From NCBI RefSeq assembly GCF_044389085.1, contig NZ_JBIRXP010000004.1:1-64000 (forward strand): a stretch of 64,000 bases of DNA. Direction: 5' to 3'. Position numbers and translations under genes: made by a program. Shown one piece after another: positions 52,263-60,052 of this stretch (its first letter is position 1; each line of letters opens with the position of its first letter). A model generated the notes under the pieces. That model was given only the letters and a program-made list of their open reading frames with translations, made no database searches and had not been told where the DNA came from. This stretch comes from Isoptericola sp044389085. Its GTDB lineage: Bacteria; Actinomycetota; Actinomycetes; Actinomycetales; Cellulomonadaceae.

Positions 52263-53924
52263 ATGACGCGCACAGCGCGCTCGGCGCGGCGCCTGGCCGC
52301 CATCACGGCCGCCGTCGCGGTGCTGGCCACGGCGGCCTGCTCGGCACCGGTGCAGAACAAGGGGGACGACGGCGCCGCCGGTGGCGCGACGTCGATGCTC
52401 ATCGCGGCCGACAACGGCTCGCCGACGTTCGACCGGAACTTCAACCCGTACTCGTCCGGCAAGCGCAACACGACGACGTACCTCTACGAGCCGCTGGTCA
52501 TCATCAACGAGATGAGCGGCGAGGAGACCCCCTGGCTCGCCACGGGGTACGAGCAGCCCGACGCCAAGACCGTCGTCTTCACCATGCGTGACGGCGTGAC
52601 CTGGTCGGACGGGGAGCCCCTCACCGCCGAGGACGTCAAGTACTCCTTCGACCTCGTCAAGAAGCACCCCGAGATGGACCTCAAGGGCGCGTGGTCGCAC
52701 CTGAAGTCCGTCGAGGTGGACGGGACCACCGTCGTCATGCACCTGCAGACCGAGGACGTCCCGGCCGCGAAGATCCTCGCCCAGCAGCTCATCGTGCCCG
52801 AGCACATCTGGAAGGACGTCGACGACCCGGTCACCTGGACCAACGAGGAGCCCGTCGGGTCCGGCCCGTACACGCTCGGCGAGTTCACGCCGAACCAGTA
52901 CACGCTGAAGAAGAACCCCACGTACTGGCAGGCGGACAAGGTGGCCGTCGAGGAGCTCGTGCAGCCCGCCGCCAACTCCGAGCTGGACATCGTCAACAAC
53001 GGCTACGACTGGGCCTACGCGTTCATGAGCGACGTCGAGGACACCTGGGTCAAGGCCGACCCCGAGAACAACACCTACTGGTTCCCGGCGGGCGCGGCGA
53101 TCTCGCTCATCCCGAACATGACGAAGGCGCCGTACGACGACGTCGACTTCCGCAAGGGCATCGCGCTGGCGCTGGACAAGCAGGTCATCGCCGACAAGGC
53201 CGAGCAGGGCTACGTCGACCGGGCCAGCCAGACCGGCCTCATGCTGCCCAACCAGGAGAAGATCCTCGACCCGTCGATCCCCAACCAGGGTTACGTCGAC
53301 CAGGACACCGACGCGGCGCTCGCCTCGTTCGAGAAGGCCGGCTACACGAAGCAGGGCGACAAGCTCGTCGACTCGTCCGGCAAGCCGCTGAAGATCACGA
53401 TCACCACCCCGAACGGCTGGTCCGACTGGCTGCAGGGCGTCGAGCAGGTCAAGAACCAGCTCACCGCGATCGGCATCGACGTCACCGTCGTGCAGCCGCA
53501 GGCCGCGGCCTACCAGAAGGAGCTCCGCACGGGCGACTTCGACATGATCATGGGCACCGTCGGCGGCACCGGCCAGCCGTTCCAGGACTACAACGGGCTC
53601 ATGGGCTCGGAGTTCCTGCTGCCCGTCGGCAAGACCGCCGCCGGCAACTTCGGCCGCTTCGAGTCCGCCGAGGCGGACGACCTGCTCGCCGAGCTCAAGG
53701 TCACGACCGACGAGGCGAAGCAGCTCGAGATCACGCACCAGCTGGAGCAGATCACCTACGACCAGCTGCCGATGATCGCCCTGTTCTACGGCGGCTCGTG
53801 GGGCCTGTTCTCGAACAAGAACTTCACCGGCTGGCCCAGCGCGGACGACCCCTACGCCTCCCCGAAGACCTGGGACTCCACGCCGCTGCTGATCCTCACG
53901 CACCTCAAGCCCGCCCAGGGCTGA
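52263..53924 (+). CDS. family-5 solute-binding lipoprotein, probable cello-oligosaccharide/beta-glucoside binder
   Basis: A 553-residue lipoprotein with signal peptide and lipobox LATAAC (Cys26). The fold is the dipeptide/oligopeptide binder class (FRDGVTWSDG-like MRDGVTWSDGEPLTAEDVKYSFDLV, GSGPYTLGEF, WTN-type segments). Similar binders in Thermotoga and other bacteria bind cellobiose and other beta-glucans instead of peptides. Here the GH1 and GH3 beta-glucosidase genes downstream favour a beta-glucoside ligand; this is inference. The second ATG (9 bases after GAGGAG) is chosen over one two codons earlier. Confidence 0.88.
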   Translation: MTRTARSARRLAAITAAVAVLATAACSAPVQNKGDDGAAGGATSMLIAADNGSPTFDRNFNPYSSGKRNTTTYLYEPLVIINEMSGEETPWLATGYEQPDAKTVVFTMRDGVTWSDGEPLTAEDVKYSFDLVKKHPEMDLKGAWSHLKSVEVDGTTVVMHLQTEDVPAAKILAQQLIVPEHIWKDVDDPVTWTNEEPVGSGPYTLGEFTPNQYTLKKNPTYWQADKVAVEELVQPAANSELDIVNNGYDWAYAFMSDVEDTWVKADPENNTYWFPAGAAISLIPNMTKAPYDDVDFRKGIALALDKQVIADKAEQGYVDRASQTGLMLPNQEKILDPSIPNQGYVDQDTDAALASFEKAGYTKQGDKLVDSSGKPLKITITTPNGWSDWLQGVEQVKNQLTAIGIDVTVVQPQAAAYQKELRTGDFDMIMGTVGGTGQPFQDYNGLMGSEFLLPVGKTAAGNFGRFESAEADDLLAELKVTTDEAKQLEITHQLEQITYDQLPMIALFYGGSWGLFSNKNFTGWPSADDPYASPKTWDSTPLLILTHLKPAQG

Positions 53925-53931
53925 CCCCTCG

Positions 53932-54009
53932 CGGGTTTCGCTCGGCACTTCCGCGCTACGTCGGCACCTCCAGATGCCGAACAAGCGCGGAAGTGCCGAA
54001 CGAAACCCG
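53932..54009. repeat. long inverted repeat between binding protein and permease genes
   Basis: Arms of 26 bp (53932-53957 and 53984-54009, one mismatch) begin CGGGTTTCG and include CGGCACTTCCGCGCT. The loop holds a second hairpin (CGGCA...TGCCG). It lies 8 bases past the binding-protein stop and is likely to lower permease expression or protect the first-gene mRNA. Confidence 0.85.
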
Positions 54010-54044
54010 TGACCGACCGATCGACCACCGACCCGGAGGCTCCG

Positions 54045-55025
54045 TTGCGCTACGCGCTCCGCAAGCTCGGCCTGCTGGTCCTGACGCTGTGGGCGGCGGT
54101 GACGCTGAACTTCGTCATCCCGCGCCTCATGCCCGGCTCGCCCGCTGACGCGGCCATCGCCAAGCTCGCACAGAACGGCCCCGTGACGCCGTCGGTGCAG
54201 GCGGCGATCGAGGCCCAGCTCGGCGTGCCCGGCGGCAGCATCTGGGACCAGTACGTCACGTACCTGAACAACGTCATCCACCTCGACTTCGGGGTGTCCT
54301 ACACCTTCTTCCCGCAGCAGGTCTCCGAGCTCGTCGCGGGCGCCCTGCCCTGGACGCTGATCATGGTCGGCGCCGTCACGATCATCGCGTTCGTGCTCGG
54401 CACGCTGATCGGCATCGGCGCCGCCTGGAAGCGCGGCACCTGGATGGACTCCCTGCCCACCGTGGCCGGCAGCTTCCTCTCCGCGTTCCCCTACTTCTGG
54501 ACCGCGCTGCTCATCGTCTTCTTCCTCGGCTACGTGCTCGGCTGGTTCCCCACCTCGGGCGCGTACTCGGCCACCGCGGTGCCGAACCTGTCGTGGGAGT
54601 TCCTCGGCGACGTGCTGTACCACGCGGCCCTGCCCGCGATCACGATCCTCATCACGTCGCTCGGCGGCTGGATCCTCGGCATGCGCAACACGATGATCAA
54701 CACCCTCGGGGACGACTACGTGACGTTCGCCGAGGCCAACGGCCTGCGCGGCCGCACGGTCGCGATCCGCTACGCCGCCCGCAACGCGATCCTGCCGAAC
54801 CTCACCGGCTTCGGCATGGCGCTCGGCGGCGTCGTCGGCGGCTCCCTGCTCGTGGAGCAGGTGTTCGCGTACCCCGGCGTCGGCTACCTGCTGTTCAACG
54901 CCGTCACCAACCAGGACTTCCCGCTGATGCAGGCCCTCTTCCTCATGATCACGGTGAGCGTGCTGCTCGCGAACTTCCTGGTGGAGATCCTCTACGGCGT
55001 CCTCGACCCCCGAACGAGGCGGTGA
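54045..55025 (+). CDS. DppB-type ABC permease
   Basis: A 326-residue inner-membrane permease with six helices and an N-terminal RYALRKLGLLVLTLWAAVTLNFVIPRLMPGSPADA typical of this family. The C-terminal coupling loop has EANGLRGRTVAIRYAARNAILP. The start is taken as TTG at 54045, with GGAGG 5 bases upstream and a family-typical N terminus. The GTG at 54009 lies in the inverted repeat and lacks a usable ribosome binding site. Confidence 0.87.
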   Translation: MRYALRKLGLLVLTLWAAVTLNFVIPRLMPGSPADAAIAKLAQNGPVTPSVQAAIEAQLGVPGGSIWDQYVTYLNNVIHLDFGVSYTFFPQQVSELVAGALPWTLIMVGAVTIIAFVLGTLIGIGAAWKRGTWMDSLPTVAGSFLSAFPYFWTALLIVFFLGYVLGWFPTSGAYSATAVPNLSWEFLGDVLYHAALPAITILITSLGGWILGMRNTMINTLGDDYVTFAEANGLRGRTVAIRYAARNAILPNLTGFGMALGGVVGGSLLVEQVFAYPGVGYLLFNAVTNQDFPLMQALFLMITVSVLLANFLVEILYGVLDPRTRR

Positions 55026-55030
55026 CCCCG

Positions 55031-56002
55031 ATGGCTGCTGACCCGACCACCACGACCACCGCGACGATCCCCGACCCCGAGGGCCCGGCCCCCGAGGCCG
55101 CCCGGGGGCCGAGGCGCCCCGCCCGCACCCGCCTCGGCCGCACGGGCCAGGTGCTCGGCCGCGCGTTCGCCACCGTGTGGGCCAACCCGAAGGCCCGCGT
55201 GGGGCTCGTCATCCTGGGCGTGTTCGTCCTCATGGCGGTCTTCGCGCCGCTGCTCGCCCCGTACTCCCCGCACGACGACTCGTTCGGGCGCAACGAGCCC
55301 GGCAGCGCCGCGCACTGGCTCGGCACCACCGGCGCCGGCGAGGACGTGCTGTCCCAGGTGATCTACGGCGCGCGCGTCTCCCTGCTCGTCGGCTTCGTCG
55401 CCGGCGGCCTGTCGACCGTCGTCGCCGTCGTCATCGGCCTGTCGTGGGGCTACCTGCGCGGCTGGGGCAACGACGTCGTCAACTTCCTCGTCAACCTGTT
55501 CCTCGTGATGCCGGGCCTGCCGCTGATGATCATCATCGCGGCGTACCTGCAGAACGGCGGGCTGCCGATGATCATCCTGGTCGTCGTCATCACCGGCTGG
55601 GCATGGGGCGCCCGCGTGCTGCGCTCGCAGACGCAGTCCCTGCGCTCGCGCGACTTCGTGACGGCGGCGATCTTCTCCGGCGAGAGCTCGGCGCGCGTCG
55701 TCTTCCGCGAGATCCTGCCGAACATGACCTCGATGATCGCGGGGTCGTTCTTCGGGGCGGCGACGTCGGCCGTGCTCGCCGAGTCGGGGCTGTCGTTCCT
55801 CGGCCTGGGCGACATGGCCACCGTGTCCTGGGGCTCGATGATCTTCTGGGCCCAGAACTCGATGGCGATCCTCACCGGCCAGTGGATCCTGCTGTTCGCC
55901 CCGGGTCTGTGCATCGCGCTGCTGGCGACCTCCATGACCCTCGTGAACTTCGGCGTCGACGGGTTGAGCAACCCGCGCCTGCGGGAAGGGACCGGCCGAT
56001 GA
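55031..56002 (+). CDS. DppC-type ABC permease
   Basis: A 323-residue permease. A Thr/Pro/Arg-rich cytoplasmic start of about 40 residues precedes six helices. The N-terminal helix (VGLVILGVFVLMAVFAPLLAPYSPHDDSF), WLGTTGAGEDVLSQVIYGARVSL and the coupling loop with SRDFVTAAIFSGESSARVVFREILPNM are family-typical. A GTG at 55022 that overlaps the previous stop is an alternative start. The stop overlaps the ATPase ATG (ATGA). Confidence 0.87.
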   Translation: MAADPTTTTTATIPDPEGPAPEAARGPRRPARTRLGRTGQVLGRAFATVWANPKARVGLVILGVFVLMAVFAPLLAPYSPHDDSFGRNEPGSAAHWLGTTGAGEDVLSQVIYGARVSLLVGFVAGGLSTVVAVVIGLSWGYLRGWGNDVVNFLVNLFLVMPGLPLMIIIAAYLQNGGLPMIILVVVITGWAWGARVLRSQTQSLRSRDFVTAAIFSGESSARVVFREILPNMTSMIAGSFFGAATSAVLAESGLSFLGLGDMATVSWGSMIFWAQNSMAILTGQWILLFAPGLCIALLATSMTLVNFGVDGLSNPRLREGTGR

Positions 56003-57672
56003 GCCTGCTCGAGATCCAGGACCTGTCCGTCGTCTACGAGCCCCGCGGGGCCGTCCCGACGCACGCCGTCAAGAACGCGAACCTCACCCTCGAGCAGGGC
56101 GAGTTCGTGGGCCTGGTCGGCGAGTCCGGCTCCGGCAAGTCGACGCTCGGCTTCGCCGTGACCCGGCTCGCGAAGGCGCCGGCGCGCATCTCCGGCGGAC
56201 GCATCGTGTTCGACGGCACCGACATCGCGCACCTGGACGCCGAGGAGCTGCGCTCCCAGCGCCGCGGCGGGTTCGCCATGGTGCTCCAGTCGGGCATGAA
56301 CGCGCTCAACCCGGTGCGCACGATCGCGCACCACTTCGGCGACATCTTCGCCGCGCACGGGCACGTGCCGAAGGCGAGGCGGCGCCAGCGCGCCGTCGAG
56401 CTGCTCGACAAGGTGCAGCTGCCGTCCACGGTGCTCGACCGCTACCCCGGGGAGCTGTCCGGCGGCATGCGCCAGCGCGTGTCCATCGCGCTCGCCCTGT
56501 CGCTCGAGCCGCGCCTCATGGTGTTCGACGAGCCGACGACGGCGCTCGACGTGCTGGTGCAGCACGCCGTCATGGACACCATCCGCGAGCTGCAGGCCGC
56601 GGAGGGCTTCACCGCCGTGCTCATCTCGCACGACCTGGGCGTGGTGCTGGAGTCCGCGGAGCGCGTCGTCGTCATGCACGACGGCGAGATCGTCGAGGAC
56701 GGCGCGTCGCGGCAGATCTTCTCCGCGCCGGCGCACCCGTACACGCAGATGCTGCTGAGCCACTACGCCGACCCGCGCGCCGAGGTCGTCGAGCTGCCGG
56801 GCTTCGAGCGCAAGGCGCCGCACGACGGCGCCGCGGGCGACGGCGGCGAGGCGCGGGCCGCGGCCCACGACGCGATCGTCGTCGACCACGTGTCGAAGGT
56901 GTACCCCGCGCCGCGGCGCGGCGAGAAGCCGGTGACGGCCGTCGACGACGTGTCGTTCCGGCTCGAGCCGGGCGCCGCGATGGCGCTGGTCGGCCAGTCG
57001 GGTTCCGGCAAGTCGACCATCGCCAAGATGGTCACCGGGGTGGAGCGGCCGACGTCGGGCACCGTGACGTTCGGCGACCTGCGGGTCGACCGGCTCCGGC
57101 GGCGGAAGCTCAAGACGCTGCACGCCGACGTCCAGATGGTGTTCCAGGACCCGTACTCGGCGCTCAACCCGCTGCACACCGTGGAGTACACGCTCACCCG
57201 GCCGGTGGAGAACTTCACCGGGCTCACGGGCGAGGCCGCGCGCGGGCGCGTCCTGGAGCTGCTGGAGACCGTCGGCCTCACGCCCGTCGAGCAGTACGCG
57301 GCCAAGCTGCCGCACCAGCTCTCGGGCGGGCAGCGCCAGCGCGTCGTCATCGCGCGCGCCCTGGCGTCGAACCCGCAGGTGCTCATCGCCGACGAGCCCG
57401 TCTCGATGCTCGACGTGTCGCTGCGCGCCGGCGTGCTCAGCCTGCTGGAGGACCTGCGCGCCGACCTCGGCGTCTCCCTGCTGTACATCACGCACGACCT
57501 GCTCTCGGCCCGCGTCGTGACCGACCAGATCATGGTGCTGCACCACGGCAAGGTGGTGGAGTCCGGCGGCACCGCGCAGGTGCTGCGCTTCCCGGAGGAC
57601 GCATACACGACCCAGCTGCTGGACGCGATCCCGCAGCCCGCGCGGCGGTTCGCCGACGGGGCGGCGTCGTGA
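55999..57672 (+). CDS. fused dual ABC ATPase (DppD-DppF type)
   Basis: A 557-residue protein with two complete ATPase halves. Half 1 (about 1-265): Walker A GESGSGKST, signature LSGGMRQRV, Walker B LMVFDEPT. Half 2 (about 290-550): Walker A GQSGSGKST, signature LSGGQRQRV, Walker B VLIADEP. The DppD and DppF subunits are separate proteins in many bacteria; here they are one chain joined by a Glu/Ala/Gly-rich linker. It energises the importer together with the two permeases. ATGA and GTGA overlaps couple it to both neighbours. Confidence 0.93.
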   Translation: MSLLEIQDLSVVYEPRGAVPTHAVKNANLTLEQGEFVGLVGESGSGKSTLGFAVTRLAKAPARISGGRIVFDGTDIAHLDAEELRSQRRGGFAMVLQSGMNALNPVRTIAHHFGDIFAAHGHVPKARRRQRAVELLDKVQLPSTVLDRYPGELSGGMRQRVSIALALSLEPRLMVFDEPTTALDVLVQHAVMDTIRELQAAEGFTAVLISHDLGVVLESAERVVVMHDGEIVEDGASRQIFSAPAHPYTQMLLSHYADPRAEVVELPGFERKAPHDGAAGDGGEARAAAHDAIVVDHVSKVYPAPRRGEKPVTAVDDVSFRLEPGAAMALVGQSGSGKSTIAKMVTGVERPTSGTVTFGDLRVDRLRRRKLKTLHADVQMVFQDPYSALNPLHTVEYTLTRPVENFTGLTGEAARGRVLELLETVGLTPVEQYAAKLPHQLSGGQRQRVVIARALASNPQVLIADEPVSMLDVSLRAGVLSLLEDLRADLGVSLLYITHDLLSARVVTDQIMVLHHGKVVESGGTAQVLRFPEDAYTTQLLDAIPQPARRFADGAAS

Positions 57673-58586
57673 GCGCGGCCCCGCAGGTGCGCCCCGGGGC
57701 GCCGTTCTCCGTGCTGCCGCTGCCCGACGGCGTCGAGCCGCTGGTGCTCGACGTCCCGGTGGGCCCGCTCACCGCGCTGCGGTCGGTCGTGCCGGACGGC
57801 GTGCCGCGCCGCGCGGCGGCCCTGCTCGTGCCCGGGTTCACCGGGTCGCGGGAGGACCACCGGCTGCTGCTGCCGCTGCTGGCGGAGCGCGGCATCGAGG
57901 CGTGGACGTACTCCCAGCGCGGGCAGGCCGACTCGGTCGCGCCGCGCGGGACGGGCGCCTACCGCCGCGACGACTTCACGGGCGACGCCCTCGACGTCGC
58001 CGCGCTCGTGACGGCGACGGCCGGGATCACGCCCGGGAGCCTGCACCTGCTGGGCCACAGCTTCGGCGGCACGGTCGCGGCGGCCACCGCCGTGCGCGAC
58101 ACCACGCCGTTCGCCAGCCTCACGATGCTCTGCTCGGGCCCGCACGGCTGGCCGGGACGCAAGGACGCCGAGCGCGACCGGCTGCTCGCCGCCGCCGGGC
58201 TCGTCGACCTGTGGACCCTCGACAACCCGGCGCTCGCGCGGCGACTGGCCGAGGACCCGCAGGCGTCGGCCGACCTCGACGACGACACACGCTTCCACCG
58301 CGACCGCTCGGCCGCGACCAGCACCGACAACCTGCTGGGCGCGATCGACGTCCTCGCCGACGTCCACGACGTCACGCCCCACCTGGCCGCCACCGGCCTC
58401 CCGGCACTGGTCGCGCACGGCGTGGACGACGCCGCCTGGCCGCAGCCGTGGCAGCGCGCCATGGCCGAGCGGCTCGGCGCCCGCTACGCCGTGATCGACG
58501 ACGCGGGCCACCTCCCCAACATCGAGAACCCCGCCGCGACGGCGGACCTCCTGGCCGACTTCTGGTCGACCGCCGGCGGGCGCTGA
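57669..58586 (+). CDS. alpha/beta hydrolase
   Basis: A 305-residue protein of the alpha/beta hydrolase fold. The nucleophile elbow is LLGHSFGGTVAA, with Ser near residue 129. VPGFTGSREDH forms the oxyanion region, and AHGVDDAAWPQPWQ and DAGHLPNIENP supply the acid and His. No signal peptide is visible, so it is cytoplasmic. It sits between the ATPase and the GH1 gene in a GTGA-coupled row, so a role in trimming esterified oligosaccharides is possible but unproven. Confidence 0.8.
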   Translation: MSAAPQVRPGAPFSVLPLPDGVEPLVLDVPVGPLTALRSVVPDGVPRRAAALLVPGFTGSREDHRLLLPLLAERGIEAWTYSQRGQADSVAPRGTGAYRRDDFTGDALDVAALVTATAGITPGSLHLLGHSFGGTVAAATAVRDTTPFASLTMLCSGPHGWPGRKDAERDRLLAAAGLVDLWTLDNPALARRLAEDPQASADLDDDTRFHRDRSAATSTDNLLGAIDVLADVHDVTPHLAATGLPALVAHGVDDAAWPQPWQRAMAERLGARYAVIDDAGHLPNIENPAATADLLADFWSTAGGR

Positions 58587-58658
58587 CCGCCCGTACGGCC
58601 ACGGCGGCGCCAGTGCGCCGCGCCCCTGCACCCCGCACCACAACGTAAGGACCATCCC

Positions 58659-59834
58659 GTGCTGCACTTCCCCGAGGGCTTCCGCTGGGGCGCCGCCACC
58701 GCGGCGCACCAGATCGAGGGCAACAACGTCTCCAGCGACTGGTGGGTGCGCGAGCACGCCGCCGGCACCTCGATCGTCGAGCCCAGCGGCGACGCCGCGG
58801 ACAGCTACCACCGCTACCGCGAGGACATGACCCTCCTGCGCGACGCCGGCCTGGACACCTACCGCTTCTCGATCGAGTGGGCGCGGATCGAGCCCGAGGA
58901 GGGCTTCGTCTCCCGCGCCGAGATCGCGCACTACCGCCGCATGGTGGAGACGTGCCTCGAGCTCGGCATCACGCCGATGGTCACGCTCATGCACTTCACC
59001 GTGCCGCGCTGGTTCTACGACGAGGGCATGTGGCGCTCCCCGAAGGCGGCGGACCGCTTCGCCCGCTTCACCGAGCTGGCCCTGCCGATCCTCGGCGACG
59101 ACGTCGACTACGTCTGCACCATCAACGAGCCCAACATCGCCGCGATGATCGCCGGCGGCGAGGACCCGGCCAACCTGGTCGCCTACGGCCTGCCCGAGCC
59201 CGACCTGCAGGTCGCGGACACGCTGCTCGAGTGCCACACCCGCTCGCGCGAGATCCTCGCCGGCGTGGGGGGCATAAACTCCGGCTGGACCGTGGCGACG
59301 CAGGACTTCCAGCCCGAGCCGGGCTGCGAGGACGTGGCGCACGAGTACGGCTACCGGCGCGACGACTGGTACCTCGAGGCCGCGCGCGGCGACGACTGGG
59401 TGGGCGTCCAGGCCTACACCCGCACGATCATCGGCCCCGACGGCCCCCGCCAGGTGCCGGACGGCGTCGAGACCACCCTCACCGGCTGGGAGTTCTACCC
59501 CCTCGCGCTGGAGCACGGCGTCCGCGCCGCGTGGGAGAAGACCGAGGGCGTGCCCGTGTTCGTCACGGAGAACGGCATGGCGACGCAGGACGACGCCCGT
59601 CGCATCGACTACACCGAGGGTGCGCTGGCCGGCCTGCACGCGGCGATCCAGGACGGCGTCGACGTGCGCGGCTACCTGCACTGGAGCCTGCTGGACAACT
59701 ACGAGTGGGCCTCCGGCTTCCGCCCCACCTTCGGCCTGGTCGGGTGGGACACCGAGACCTTCGAGCGCCGGCCCAAGCCGTCGCTGGGCTGGCTCGGCTC
59801 CGTCGCGCAGGCGAACGGCCTCACCGTCCGCTGA
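58659..59834 (+). CDS. GH1 beta-glucosidase-like glycoside hydrolase
   Basis: A 391-residue family 1 enzyme, shorter than the usual ~450. The N-terminal signature is FPEGFRWGAATAAHQIEGNN. The acid/base Glu lies in CTINEPNIAA near residue 155, and the nucleophile Glu in VFVTENGMA near 303. LHWSLLDNYEWASGF closes the active site. There is no signal peptide, so it acts in the cytoplasm on imported beta-glucosides. TAAGGA is 7 bases before the GTG start. Confidence 0.9.
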   Translation: MLHFPEGFRWGAATAAHQIEGNNVSSDWWVREHAAGTSIVEPSGDAADSYHRYREDMTLLRDAGLDTYRFSIEWARIEPEEGFVSRAEIAHYRRMVETCLELGITPMVTLMHFTVPRWFYDEGMWRSPKAADRFARFTELALPILGDDVDYVCTINEPNIAAMIAGGEDPANLVAYGLPEPDLQVADTLLECHTRSREILAGVGGINSGWTVATQDFQPEPGCEDVAHEYGYRRDDWYLEAARGDDWVGVQAYTRTIIGPDGPRQVPDGVETTLTGWEFYPLALEHGVRAAWEKTEGVPVFVTENGMATQDDARRIDYTEGALAGLHAAIQDGVDVRGYLHWSLLDNYEWASGFRPTFGLVGWDTETFERRPKPSLGWLGSVAQANGLTVR

Positions 59835-59837
59835 CCC

Positions 59838-60022
59838 CGCCGAGGTAGTTCGAGTGGCCGCGAGGTAGTTCAAAAACCGCCGAGGTAGTTCGTCATCGGG
59901 CGAGGTAGTGGACTACCTCGCGCGGCCTCGAACTACCTCGGCGATTTTTGAACTACCTCGCGAAATCCTGAACTACCTCGCGAAATCTCGAACTACCTCG
60001 CGGAGAGCTGAACTACCTCGGC
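59838..60022. repeat. array 3 of the GAACTACCTCG 20-bp repeat, orientation-switching
   Basis: Four reverse units (CGAGGTAGT at 59841, 59861, 59881, 59901) are followed by six forward units (ACTACCTCG at 59912, 59932, 59952, 59972, 59992, 60012), exact 20-bp period in each. The two sets meet across just two bases (GG), giving a 20-bp near-perfect hairpin. The spacer bases between cores are often A/T (aaaaac, attttt, aaatcc, aaatct). It starts 4 bases past the GH1 stop and ends about 30 bases before the GH3 start. Confidence 0.97.
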
Positions 60023-60052
60023 GCAACCCATCCCGACGGGAGACCCTGAGCC

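Noticed and set aside
54009..54044. GTG at 54009 as the start of the DppB-type permease
   Set aside because: It lies inside an inverted repeat and has no usable ribosome binding site. The TTG at 54045 has GGAGG at 5 bases.
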